Below are positions 10,201 through 18,930 of a stretch of DNA of 64,000 nt, in pieces. The notes beneath the pieces are model-generated. The model saw only the letters and a list, made by a program, of their open reading frames with translations. It had not been told where the DNA came from and did no database searches. Each line of letters begins with the position of its first letter. The first letter of the stretch is position 1. The stretch is from Dipteris shenzhenensis (lineage: Eukaryota > Polypodiophyta > Polypodiopsida > Gleicheniales): NCBI GenBank assembly GCA_047967505.1, contig CM106538.1, one strand, 5' to 3'. A program made the translations under genes and the position numbers.

Positions 10201-12355
10201 GGACACCATCCTAGGGACCTGTCTCATCGTCGCCAGGTAGCAGCACTTCGAGAAAAAGCCAGAGCTCAGCTTACAGACCCTCCAGCTGACATGCAGCTGG
10301 CCTCGACACTCATACACGCTATCAGGATCAACAAGAGCCAAAGCATTATACCGCAACAAACGGCAGACAGACGTGCTTAGCAATTCATGTCGTGCCTGTG
10401 TCACTTCATAGTCAGAAACACAAACACAATCGCACAGTACTCAGAGAAAAATTGAAGCAGATGCACACACACACAGGATAAAAAGGGTCTGAGACTTGAG
10501 TGAGAGACACTAGCCATTTGTGGACAAAAGGCTAGGGCATTGCAGCTGTATGAGGTTGCAAGAGAGAGGTAAGACCTTCAGTGTAACAAACTTTGGAAAG
10601 TGTTTCAACTTTTTCTATGACTTATCCCTAACGAGGCATTTATTCTATATTCTCAAGCTCTTCAAAGAAATACAAAAGAAATTATGCATTTTGATATCTT
10701 GATATTCTAACATCACTTTGAAGAAGACTGAAAGGAACCTGAAGCCACAATCACACGCTTGGACTGCCAACTTTCAAATCAAACGCACAAAGGATGGAAA
10801 AAAGAAAAACAAAAAACAAAAAAGCACAACATATACCTTCTGTCTCTCTCTCGAGACTGCGAGCGTGAATGCCGTGAATGCGACTTTGAACGTTCCATTG
10901 GCCTACCCTTTGACCTGGATCGAGATCTATGTCTATGCCTTCTCTCTCGATCACCGTCAGGTTCATGACTATGCCTGCATCCAATGGATGGCGTAGAGTA
11001 GCTGCTAAGAAGAGATCAGGAAGCTGCAAAACGTCTATTTTGTGGAGTGATGCTAAGCAACGATAATTACTGTTGCTTTATTCTATTGAACAAGCAAATT
11101 TACATATAATCCTTATAAAGAAATAAGACAAACAATTCTTTATGTGACTTTGGCATGTCATCATGATCAAAGTCCAGTTCCAATATGACTACCTGTAACA
11201 ATCGTCACCCCTTTCACGATCACGGCTTCTATGATGCCTGCGATCACTGTCTCTCTCGTCTCTTTCACTCCTGCCTCTATCATCTCTACGTTCATGATCT
11301 CTGTCCCGCTCATAATCCCTCCTATGACTCCTTCCCCTTGACTCATGGGAGTCATGAGAGCTACGCTGCAGCAATTGTCATAAATTTGAACAAAGTTTCA
11401 GATAGTTCATATAAGGAATTGGCACCAAAAAAAAGAGGCATTCACAAAACATCATTTGATACTCATTTCATGTGTCTCAACTGCAAAATTGCAAGAAGCC
11501 ATCATGAGCTCACTGGCGAAAACAGAAGCAGACTAAGGAAGACGTGCAAAGAGCAAAAAGGACTTGCAAAACGTTTAATAAATGCTCATATCTCCCCAAG
11601 CAGGTAAGGCTGCTTGAATATCACTAAGCATAAAAGGCCAATGTGGTCCCGTCAGGTGGGCCCCGGGCTGCTGGGCAATTCCCTTCAGCCTGAAGGCAGC
11701 AATGGGCTGCCTAGGGCAGCACAGGAGAGCTAAGGTGCACAGTGCCCACGAACATTGCAGGCAGGTCAGGGGTGCAGGTAGTACGTGGAAATGGGGATGG
11801 ACGGGGTAGTCACCCACGAGTAGGTAGGAATTGAGGGGAACAGGACAGGGGGGACCATCAGATATGATCTCCCTGTCAAGACATGGTGCTGTCAACATTT
11901 TCGTGACATAAGGACATCCTGCCAATCTACAGACAAATAATAGAAAGGCAAAGGCTGCTTTGGTTCGAACAAGTTACGTTAAATATAGTGCGGCCTCCAG
12001 GAATTTTGCCAACCCTAGTTTACACAGATAGCTAATCTATAGATATACACGGTAATCATTGAATTCTGCAAGCACCTCAATCATAAACGATATACGACTG
12101 TTTCTTGGCGCACAGGTATGGCTTGATTAAATTGCAGCCATAAAAAATCACGTGACGAACAATTCATAGACCGAACAACCAAACCCGTAGAGAGGTTTTC
12201 TATGCAAATTCCTTACAGCCATGGCCTCAGCCTGCCAAACACAAACCATTGAAAGCGACAAAACTCACCTCGTGATGCCTAACTCCATTGGAAGCCCCAT
12301 AATCGCCGTGTTTCCTATTCTCATAATATCCCCCGTTGTCCTCGTAACCGGCCAT
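4153..12355 (-). CDS. U2AF65: U2AF large subunit (U2AF65-like) splicing factor gene, N-terminal exons
   Basis: Four exons on the minus strand join in phase to encode about 157 residues: exon 1 (12355-12269), exon 2 (11365-11193), exon 3 (10974-10837), exon 4 (4223-4153). All introns are GT-AG; junction phases 0, 2, 2 match exactly. The product begins MAGYEDNGGYYENRK, continues as an Arg/Asp/Ser-rich domain (RSHRRDYERDRDHERRDD; RRHRHRSRSRSKGRP) and reaches RSSKRQSGFDMAPR. In plant U2AF65 an RS-rich N-terminus leads to KRxSGFDMAPP, just before the U2AF35-binding linker and RRM domains; that order identifies the gene. U2AF65 binds the polypyrimidine tract and recruits U2 snRNP in the nucleus. 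The RRMs are missing because the gene continues past the left edge. Intron 3 is 6.6 kb and intron 4 exceeds 4.1 kb, both with retrotransposons. Another RS-domain factor is possible but less likely. Confidence 0.82.
4945..4949. repeat. Target-site duplication ATTGA (left)
   Basis: ATTGA directly precedes the left LTR of the gag-only element and recurs at 7499-7503 directly after the right LTR. Confidence 0.85.
4950..5235 (+). repeat. Left LTR of gag-only element, 286 bp
   Basis: Starts TGTTGGAGATAAGTG and ends ATTCCAACT, immediately followed by the primer site. It contains an AGTCTA-type repeat near the start and a TATA-like CATATATTC about 140 bp in. The TSD position places the end at CT, giving TG...CT termini. 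Confidence 0.88.
5236..5247 (+). promoter_or_regulatory. tRNA primer-binding site
   Basis: TGGTATCAGAGC lies directly after the left LTR, a perfect match to the plant initiator-Met primer site. Confidence 0.9.
5248..6052 (+). other. Leader of gag-only element
   Basis: GC-rich in its first half, with many CTGC and CAGATCTGC words, a 52-bp tandem duplication (5356-5459) and a cluster of CCGTAC/GTACGG words at 5656-5706. Overlapping open frames (5138-5569, 5466-6011) have low-complexity translations and no family resemblance; I do not call them genes. Confidence 0.6.
5356..5459 (+). repeat. 52-bp tandem duplication in the leader
   Basis: Units 5356-5407 and 5408-5459 start CCACGCTGCTGCCG and differ at one base (TGTCGC against TGCCGC). 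Shorter CCAGATCTGC-type repeats follow to about 5560. Confidence 0.85.
6053..6883 (+). CDS. gag: Copia-type Gag protein of the gag-only element
   Basis: 276 codons, ATG to TGA, no disruption. The N-terminus has the LTR-copia Gag signature (FNGSNFHTWQIKIKCHL, residues 14-30, as in KFDGTNYxxW), followed by the central domain (WITLDTLFGARSKNSKIALM, residues 85-104; LPDSYDTLVTTF, 152-163) and EEERTQLRK. Two consecutive CCHC zinc knuckles follow, C207-C220 (CTHCGKTNHVEKDC) and C226-C239 (CTICGRDNHRERDC), both with the C-x2-C-x4-H-x4-C spacing. The tail (240-276) is rich in Ser, Thr, Ala and Pro. The protein should form the particle and bind element RNA. Unlike copia gag-pol there is no continuation into protease: the frame ends at TGA and 330 bp later the 3' LTR begins. 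It is the only gene of the element. Confidence 0.92.
   Translation: MASSSHSLISIDKFNGSNFHTWQIKIKCHLMKEGLWDIVHRGTPEGPSEEVVAAKNDKAYAIILLGLGDDYIHHISDIQSAPQAWITLDTLFGARSKNSKIALMISFFDLHMQEGATIASHVNYLRSLMVQLASVKSPISEDIAIAVLLKSLPDSYDTLVTTFKYHNNPSLEGIINALQEEERTQLRKVTDTAFLAKKGSSKVRKPCTHCGKTNHVEKDCFKAHPCTICGRDNHRERDCYSKTSTSAPASTSAHVAATSPSADPAVPSLHDEKWAF
6884..7212 (+). other. 3' untranslated stretch and polypurine tract of gag-only element
   Basis: Low-complexity TCTGTC/TCTATC repeats (about 6960-7190) resemble the AGTCTA words of the LTR. The purine run AAGGAGGG (7205-7212) directly precedes the right LTR and is the likely plus-strand primer. A similar run (GAGGAGGGG) occurs at about 7089. Confidence 0.7.
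7213..7498 (+). repeat. Right LTR of gag-only element, 286 bp
   Basis: Aligned by eye with 4950-5235 without a difference over the full length. Confidence 0.9.
7499..7503. repeat. Target-site duplication ATTGA (right)
   Basis: Matches 4945-4949 and defines the outer end of the right LTR. Confidence 0.85.
7562..7838 (+). repeat. 32-bp minisatellite
   Basis: The word TGCC (or TACC) recurs at 7650, 7682, 7714, 7746, 7778 and 7810, exactly 32 bp apart. The consensus is close to GACCTGCCAGGGAATTTCGT followed by TTTTCAGTCAGG. Two more degenerate units lie upstream (GTTTTT at 7569, 7600 and 7632). It lies in intron 3, next to the gag-only element. Confidence 0.9.
7839..8000 (+). repeat. 41-bp minisatellite
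   Basis: Four units of 40-41 bp with GCAGCCAAGGTGATTCG-like cores start at 7839, 7880, 7921 and 7961. They directly follow the 32-bp array and share the words AGGG and ATTCG with it. Confidence 0.8.
8001..9892. other. Intron 3 sequence, probable old repeat
   Basis: No coding frame is convincing. 8695-8760 holds an A-rich stretch with polyadenylation-like AATAAAAG/AATAAAG followed by CGGCGCCAAGTTTTGGGGCC, which could be the edge of a decayed Ty3-type LTR with a GGCGCC primer site; no partner LTR is visible, so this is not called. 8990-9790 shows nothing recognisable apart from the hairpin at 9614-9668. Confidence 0.4.
9614..9668. repeat. Imperfect hairpin, 16-bp stem
   Basis: AGCTACACACTTTATG (9614-9629) pairs with CATAAAGTGTAAGTAGCT (9651-9668) apart from a two-base bulge. 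The loop is 21 nt. Confidence 0.75.
9893..10090 (+). pseudogene. LINE ORF2 C-terminal scrap
   Basis: One frame at about 9910-9970 reads LSIINPKMQSRALFSKLIVQ, the post-RT motif seen as IIDPKMQSRALLGKLV at 18080 and IIDLEMQSRALLVKLV at 61950. It is truncated on both sides and frameshifted, an antisense fossil inside intron 3 from the same LINE family as the two larger copies. Confidence 0.65.
10091..10836. other. Intron 3 sequence next to exon 3
   Basis: Unclassified intronic DNA. A 100-codon minus frame at 10102-10404 has no family resemblance and no splice context, so it is not called. Confidence 0.4.
10837..10974 (-). CDS. U2AF65: U2AF65-like exon 3 (RS domain)
   Basis: 138 nt from acceptor GGATGCAG to donor AGAAG|GTATAT. 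One base completes Arg, then 45 codons including RRHRHRSRSRSKGRP and RSKSHSRHSRSQSRERDR, then two bases that complete Arg with the first base of exon 4. Confidence 0.82.
11193..11365 (-). CDS. U2AF65: U2AF65-like exon 2 (RD/RS domain)
   Basis: 173 nt from acceptor TTGCTGCAG to donor ACAG|GTAGTC. Encodes 57 residues with strongly alternating charge (ERDRDHERRDDRGRSERDER) plus two bases that complete an Arg codon with exon 3. Confidence 0.82.
12269..12355 (-). CDS. U2AF65: U2AF65-like exon 1 (coding part)
   Basis: 29 codons from the ATG at 12355 to a phase-0 donor (GAG|GTGAGT). Rich in Gly, Tyr, Asn and His, like the acidic/Tyr-rich start of plant U2AF65. The ATG lies in the context GCCATGGC. 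Confidence 0.8.
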
Positions 12356-13439
12356 GGCAGAACGACGCACCGCACAAAGTCTGAGAAGAATGCAAGCACT
12401 GAAGGAGCAATTTCTCTGTAAAGATAGGATTTTTCGAATTTGCCGGCAATAATTTTTCGTGCTCTTAATTCCTGTGGTACTAAGAATCCTTCTATGATCT
12501 AGAAAGCGTGCCGCTCCAGTCTGTGCAGAAGACCTGACGAGGCGTCTTCCGGCAGGGGGCTTCCAAAAGAGGAATTGGTGGGATAATTAATGGGAGATGA
12601 GCAAAAAATTTGTGTTTTGAGAAGGCAACCTGGTGCAGGAACAATACAAAATGTCGAAACATCATGAGGAGCCCTGCATGCTGGATAACCGAACTAAAGC
12701 GCTGGCTCTGCTGGTTCTCTGCTGCTGCAGCTGCTTGTTTTACTTCATCTTCTTCTTCTTCCTCCTTTTCGCACTTACCACCCTTGATTTTCTTTCAACC
12801 TCTAGACCCCTTACTTAGCACACGCATCCCTGCCCTAATAGGAGATGAGTTTTGGGCCATATATACGGAGGCTTAAGTGAAGCCGATTGCATTTGATGGT
12901 CAAATATTTGACATTTTCCATGATTCCCTTTATGTTGATGCTAATTGAGTTGATGCTATTGGCTGTTAATTCGAACTTTCTGGTATTTCCTGTTTATTCG
13001 GATGATACGATGGGTTAATCACTCGCTTTACTAGTGTTAACGGTGGCAGTTGTGGAATCCGCAATTGGGCTGGCCATTCTAGTGATAACTTTTCGGATTC
13101 GCGAGACTATTGCCGTAGAATTTCTTAATTGCATGGGAGGTCGAGCGCTATTATTATCGTTGTGCTTCGCTTTTCTCTATTGAATATGGAGTATACTTTG
13201 GCATTGAGGGAGGTACGATTCGAATCTCTCTTTCGAAATTCAACGGATTTACTGAAATGAAATCAAACGCTTTTTTCATTTGGCCACTCCGCTTCGACTT
13301 TCTGAGCCAAGATTGGGGTTTGTTTTGATACGTGAACCCGTTAAACCATATTACTGATCGATAAATTGGGAAATGTGGTTAGGGCTTGGGATCAGATCAG
13401 CAGCTAGAAGGGGTCTCGAAATGGGAGGAACACATTTCC
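12356..13439 (-). promoter_or_regulatory. 5' UTR and presumed promoter region of the U2AF65-like gene
   Basis: Sequence upstream of the exon 1 ATG. Close to the ATG it is mixed-composition DNA (12356-12560) that could be 5' UTR; no clear TATA box is at a typical distance. Beyond about 12700 I see no gene on either strand. The assignment rests on position only. Confidence 0.35.
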
Positions 13440-13445
13440 CAAGCG

Positions 13446-13526
13446 TGCGAAAGGGGGGACTTGAACCCCCACAAGTGGCCTCACTACCACCTCAAGGCAG
13501 CGCGTCTGCCATTCTGCCATTTTCGC
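13446..13526 (-). tRNA. trnL-GAG: tRNA-Leu(GAG), bacterial/organellar type
   Basis: 81 nt including discriminator A (13446). The acceptor arm GCGAAAA/CTTTCGC pairs except for one A-C at its base. The anticodon arm CTGCC-TTGAGGT-GGTAG has U33 and anticodon GAG, a long variable arm with AGTG/CACT pairing marks a class II tRNA, and the T arm is GGGGG-TTCAAGT-CCCCC. The anticodon arm closely resembles that of the E. coli tRNA-Leu(GAG). There is no encoded CCA. Such a gene is not part of the usual nuclear set, which supports organelle or bacterial origin; the A-C mismatch suggests decay or, in an organelle, editing. Confidence 0.75.
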
Positions 13527-13984
13527 TGCTCTTATTGGCTTTGCTGCCTAACAAGATTACACTGAAGCATAAATTAGTTCGGGAAATTTCATAAATAGAA
13601 TGCCCCGCTCTCGAAGCTTTTTCAAGAGCTTCGCTTGGCCATTTCTGGTTCCTCTAGGGGAGGGGTCTCATTATCTCTTGGCCTGCCAAATGTGAACGGT
13701 TTCATAATCAGCCCTGGAACTATTTTTGAAACTTCAATCCCAACGGATTTCACTCAACCTATCTACACTAACGACTACCTCCCATTCATTTTCGTTGCCC
13801 ATCGCAGTCACACTCTTAATGATAGGGTTTTCTAAACATGTATCTCTGTATGGATCGGACTGTACCTTTATCTATCATCTTGTCATGAAGCCTTTCCTTT
13901 GGAGAATCCTTCGGGTCTGCTCAAGCTTTTCCCGATTATTCCTATAGTAGATGGCCCTCGACCGGAGCTTCAGCTCCAGTGATT

Positions 13985-14725
13985 TCATACCTTTGAATCG
14001 GCGAAGAGCCAACTCATGCCAAGCATTGCCCTACTGTGGACAGTCCTTAATCGATAGAGGCACGACCTTTCAATGAGCTGAGTAGGAATATGTAGCCTCT
14101 GTCCTATAGCCTCTAATAAAGGCCCATCCAATTCTTTTTGAGTCAAGCCAACCACGATAAAGATCCGTTGTTGTTTTCCATCCCTCTCATATAAGATCTC
14201 TCTGCCTCTATAAAGCCCGTGGTAGTATGCTAGCAGGCTCGCATACTCGGCTATCCGTCCTGAGTAATAAGACCGAAGGAAGGAAGGGCTTGAGCTTCCA
14301 ACCTCCTCAAGCAGGGCTTGCGCAAGCTCTTCCGGCTTTGCCGCCCCGGTGCGACCGGAAAGCACATTATTCGCCGTATCCACACCCCCTGTGCATTCAG
14401 AGAAGCTACAGATTAGGGGGAAAAGTACGTCGGGGGCAAACGTTGGGGCCATACCCCCGATTTGTTCTAGAAGGTGCTAGATCTCCCGCGTTTCCTCCGG
14501 CCCCAAGGGGTACCCCCCGGTTATAGCTTCGGCGATATGATTCCGCACGTTCGCTCCCAGGCTTACTGCAAACTCGTAGAAGTCCCCTCCTGCCGGAAAA
14601 CGCCCTCCCAAACACTCCCTTGCAATATGATTTGCATCAACCCAATCAAGGGCTAGGGCAACCCGGGCATCTTCTAAGGGTACATGTGCAAACTTTTCCA
14701 TCACAGGAGCATGTTGTTGCCCCAT
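13985..14725 (-). pseudogene. 247-codon frame of unknown function, split by one TAG
   Basis: From the ATG at 14725 (MGQQHAPVMEKFAHV) one frame reads 82 codons to a TAG at 14477-14479 and then stays open to the TGA at 13985. Across the TAG the sequence reads ETREI-stop-HLLEQIGGMAP, and both parts have ordinary globular composition, so they look like one protein with a single nonsense change. Features include GGDFYEFAVSLGANVRNHI, GRTGAAKPEELAQALLEE and RIFIVVGLTQKELDGPLLEA. I do not recognise the family. The context (tRNA-Leu of bacterial type, mitochondrial-like spacer) suggests an organelle ORF. In lineages with U-to-C RNA editing a TAG can be read as CAG; in a nuclear copy it is simply a stop. 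No retroelement link is visible. Confidence 0.5.
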
Positions 14726-14995
14726 TTCCTTAAGAAACGAAAGCTACAGCTTTTCACCGGTTAGCTCCCTATGCTTGAGCATTGCTAGATGCGTTACACC
14801 GCGCCAGGGGGAAAGATTGTGGGGGCTCCAGGGTGAAGAGGTGGGCAATAAGTTAGCCGTTCGGCCCTTCTGGGTGGAAGATCCAGAGGAATAGAACCTG
14901 TAAGCTCATGTTTTTGAGGGATTGGCGCCCCGTGGAGCCACACTAAATCCTCTCTTTCTTTTTCTCCCTCTCTCATTGCTAATTTCTTCCCTTCA

Positions 14996-15000
<5 letters not shown>

Positions 15001-15046
<46 letters not shown>
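15001..15046. repeat. (TC)23 microsatellite
   Basis: Uninterrupted TC dinucleotides over 46 bp, embedded in a longer pyrimidine-rich stretch. Confidence 0.95.
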
Positions 15047-15049
<3 letters not shown>

Positions 15050-15560
15050 GGGAGAGGCATTGTGCCAATTCATGGCATACCTCAACAAAGTTGGAAAGAT
15101 GGACGCCAATAGGATACCACACAGAGCAATGGAAGCTATGTGAATCGCTGGATGGCACAAAGTGAGGCTGAAATGGATGGAATTATGGGGTAGAACCGCT
15201 GCTGATATCCCCGAAGATGCATGTGAAATCAGGGAGTTAGTGACACAGAGAATGCTATAGAAGCTATGGCAAGAACCGGGGGCAAAAATGCAGTTTTATA
15301 AGCTCGAAATCAATCCGATGGATAGCTATGGATTGTAGAAATACCTCGGGGAAGACATATCAATATTTAAAAGACATCTAATCTGCAAAATCAGAACGAG
15401 CTCACATGATCTCAAGGTGGAGAGGGGAAGATGGGCAAGACCCAGGGTACCAAGAGAGAAAAGAGTATGTAAAATCTGCCCCACAGGAGAAGTAGAAAAT
15501 GAGTAGCATGTACTCCAAACATGTAGAGCATATGCGCAAAGTAGAGAATGTTATGGGGGC
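15045..15560 (+). pseudogene. Non-LTR reverse transcriptase, zinc-binding C-terminal remnant
   Basis: Reading + strand with stops and a few frame changes gives MAYLNKVGKMDANRIPHRAM, then near 15375-15540 LICKIRTSSHDLKVERGRW, VPREKRVCKIC and HVLQTCRAYA. The order RTSSHxLxVERGR - PREKRxCxxC - E(D/N)E.H.L..C is the cysteine/histidine domain that follows the reverse transcriptase in several non-LTR families. Several in-frame stops show it is dead. The RT itself is not upstream, where the TC repeat begins, so the copy is 5'-truncated. The family differs from the L1-type LINEs elsewhere in the window. Confidence 0.55.
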
Positions 15561-17204
15561 AATAGAGATTTTGTCACCCTCCTTCACCCATTTACAATTG
15601 TTGCTTGTAGATTCTTTTCCCCATCAATCACATAAGCCCGTATGTCACCATCCATGTCTGTTTTGGCTACTCTTGCCATGTGTCCCATCAAAAGATGCTC
15701 AAGACTCTTAAAATATTGAGAAAGTCAAGAGTTTCCCCACATGGACATGCATGCACAAAGATTATTATGTTATGGATGTTCAACACAAAGATTATTTCTA
15801 GGCCATGATGGCCCTTAATATAAACAAGAGCATTTTGTCCACCATGTAATTCTTTTTTGTCTAGTCCTATAAATCCTCCACACATGTCAACTACCATATT
15901 CACACCCTTCTATTGCAGCACGAACGATAGTAATGTTGGTGATTGCTTTCTTTCATGAGTGCACACTTTCTTTCATAGGTGAGTAGTATGCACTCTTAGG
16001 ACAACGCATAGGAATTGGAATGCTGAAATATGTGAGGGAAATTTTTTTGTCAACATTTGGTGATCACAATGGGACCCTACACAAAGAATGGTGAGTGAGT
16101 CATGCAAGCCCACCATGCAGTTGTGAGTTGATTGCACAAATTGGCCATATTGTCAGAGCATGAAATGTGTTCATGGTTTGGATTTACATCCTATTTCCAT
16201 CAGTTCACACTTGTTGCAGGTGGAGGATGTGTGTGTTCTTCAAAACTGTGCCGTCATTGGCATATGGACAGAGGATTGTAGACATGGAACTAAAAGATTA
16301 GTTGTCACCAATACATGTCAAATAGTAAGATTGAATGATGCCAAAGATGCGTAGCTCGTTGGGCAAAGCACCTAGAGCATGGTAGGATGGATCTAATAAC
16401 CAAGAACTACAGGAGGTGACCTCAAAACCTAGGATTGGAAAGTAGAGGCCCAAAGTGAGTAGATTTGATAGCAACATGAACTCGAGTGGACCACAAGGCA
16501 CAAGGGGGCTCAAGCTAACTCTGATAGGAGTGCAGCATCAACTACCTCATGGAAACCCAAAGAGAACGCATTTGTCTGAGGCAAGGGGTTCTGAGACTAA
16601 GTCCTCAGAACTCCACATGTGGGCGGGTCACCCTTTGCCGAGGGAGTTTTGGCGCAACTAGGACCTTTGAACTACTTGGAGATTCCTAATTCGTACCCTA
16701 TGCCCCTGGAGCTGACCATTTTGATCATACAACCTCAGAAAGGGGGCATCAACACATTGGGTTCATGCACACATCCAGTTTGGATCCTCCACTTTGTGCA
16801 AAGAAGTGGACTCTAGAGCTTTTCGGCACAATGATGGAGCATCAGGTATATCAGATGATGGACGAATGGATGGGACCTCAGGGTATGGATCTGGTTGGTC
16901 CATGGTAGCTCCACGTATTTGTAGCTTGGCTTTTCTTCAATTAATCCTGGGCCATGTTTGGTCATAGCTATGATCAGTTTGCCACTAGAGACGGTCTTCA
17001 CACTACTTCACTATTAATCACTCCAGCAGTGCGCTAGCCTTTTTTGTGTTGATGTTTCCTTTATGTAGTATTGGGCTCGAAGCCAGTGGTGACGCTGGTT
17101 CAGGACACAGATTATTCGCCCTCTAAAGCCTCGACAAAGTCACTAAAATCCATCTTTCTAGAGCAGGCTCCCACGCATAAGCGAGCCTTGTTCACTATTG
17201 TCAC
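15561..17204. other. Unclassified sequence
   Basis: No gene or repeat structure recognised on either strand. The part nearest 17 kb may be the 5' region of the adjacent LINE, but no ORF1-like protein can be read. Confidence 0.4.
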
Positions 17205-18930
17205 ATCTTCCTTGAGTCTCATGGTGGTGAGTTGAAATGTGGACGGTAGCCAACCACAATACCTGATTCTACGTCAAGAATTGCAGCAGCGGGCTCTAGT
17301 AGGTAGGCCAATTGATTTTCTTTTGATTCAAGAGCACATGTTCTCGGCAAGAGACATAGCATGCCTCCCCGGGAGGGGCTCAGAGATCTAGTCCCCAGCA
17401 ATTGGTAGGATTGGAGGGGTATGCATTTCAATATCTCAGGTGCTAGCCCCAGAGATTTTTGCACAAGGCGAAGGCCGTGCAGTTTAGATGGGCCTTCAGG
17501 CAGGAGAGGCCCGGATCAGTATCCTGAATGTGTATGCACCCGCTTGCAGGCAGCATTGCCCAGCTTTTTGGAGACAGCTCACAGATTGTCTCCCAGAAGT
17601 GGACTCATGGATTGTGGGGGGAGACTTCAATAACCTTGAGTTCATGAGGATAAGTGGGGAGGAGCCTCTTTCGTGGAGATGCCGGCAAGGGATCAGAGGC
17701 GAGCTAGGATATTCGAGGTTGGGGAACATATTTTGGCTTTCGATGGATTCCAAAAGGAGAGATGGCTAGGTACCTGGGCTGTCAAGTAGGCATTGACATC
17801 ATGGCATAGCATCAGTTTAGCCCGGTCCTGGAGAGTGTTGGGCAGAAGCTCTTGTACTGGAGCTCCACTAAGCTCTCGCTTGCAGGTTGAGTACTAGTGG
17901 TGAACCATGTACTTCTTGCCACATCTTGGTACATTGCTTCTTGTTGGTGCTTTCATCGAGGCTACATGGGGTAGCTACAATGCTTGGAATTTTCTATGAT
18001 CGAGATCGGATGGCACACGCAACACCAGGGCTAGGGTGGCTTGGCAGACAATGATTTTGCTCCATGCTCAGGGTAGACTTAGCATCATTGATCCAAAGAT
18101 GCAGAGCAGAGCCCTTTTGGGCAAGTTGGTAGGGGAAGGCCTCACCCCAGGGGCGAAACCCTAGAAGCTCCTACTTCAGTGGAAGCTTCTTGGGAATACG
18201 CCTCGCATCGGTGGATAGTGGCAGTAATCCCATAGGTGGATCTTCTCAAGGGCTCTGTTGACAAAGAAGGGCTCTCCGTTGATGTGGAGCCTCTACAGAG
18301 TATGGAATAGATTGTAAGGAGGACCTAGGCCATCCTGTAGAAAGAAGTTTGAGAGATAGCCGCTCATTTGGCACCTGGAGGTCAGAGCCTCAAAGGGACA
18401 TATGCTCAGGCAGCGGACTCAATTAGGCACAGTGGGACAATGGACCAACCAAATCCTTTGGGACATGGAGACACCTTCCTAGGGAGACAGAGGACCGCAA
18501 GTAAGCTCTCTCTTATCTCCAAGGAGTAGGCATCAGGATGTGAGAGATTGAGGAGGTGATCCCAAACTCTTGGTGGGAGGGATTACAGAGTCCTTGGACC
18601 CCCATTGTTGGTCATGATAGTTCTCACAAACTGGGGTACTACTCCAGATCCACTTCTTTTGGGAGTCTCTTGGCTTCCCCCAGTCTTGCTTTTATCGGGT
18701 AGAACTAAGAGGCTCACTACAGATGGAGACGGAGGAGTCAGAAGTGGACTTAGATGAGTTGGAGTGGCAGAGGGTCAGGATTGTGGCATTCTTGGGCAGG
18801 ATTTGGTACATTGATCCCTCCATAGTCCTATCAACCTCAAAGGGAGTAGTTTGGAGCCTTTGGATATGGGAGGGCACCCTTATGTGACATTCAGTGGATC
18901 CAAGGGAGTGGTTTTGGCCTTCCTGCATAG
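17205..18930 (+). pseudogene. L1-type LINE ORF2, endonuclease joined to post-RT region
   Basis: From 17215 the + strand reads an APE-type endonuclease with small frame changes: NVDG near 17238, the catalytic-Glu motif IQEH near 17325, then GRIGGVCISIS, ARISILNVYAPAC (about 17512-17550) and WIVGGDFNNLEF (about 17608-17645). Directly after KRRDG (17766) the sequence becomes YLGCQVGIDI, which in plant LINEs follows the reverse transcriptase, and then IIDPKMQSRALLGKLV near 18080 and further post-RT sequence to about 18930. The whole RT domain, including its FADD box, is missing, and many stops are present. This is a fossil with an internal deletion. Confidence 0.75.

Larger units (their letters stand above)
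13440..14830. other. Candidate organelle-derived (mitochondrial-like) segment
   Basis: Base composition and word use change here. The segment holds a bacterial-type tRNA-Leu gene, a long frame unlike the retroelements, and small GC-rich inverted repeats of the kind common in plant mitochondrial spacers: CGAAGCT/AGCTTCG around 13612-13635 and GGAGCT/AGCTCC around 13965-13980. Its ends cannot be set precisely. A nuclear copy of mitochondrial DNA is the best explanation; a bacterial-derived insert or a mis-assembly are alternatives. Confidence 0.5.

Noticed and set aside
11185-11607. 140-codon plus-strand frame across exon 2 of the U2AF65-like gene
   Set aside because: It is the antisense of the Arg/Asp-rich exon; the minus strand has splice sites and matching phases.
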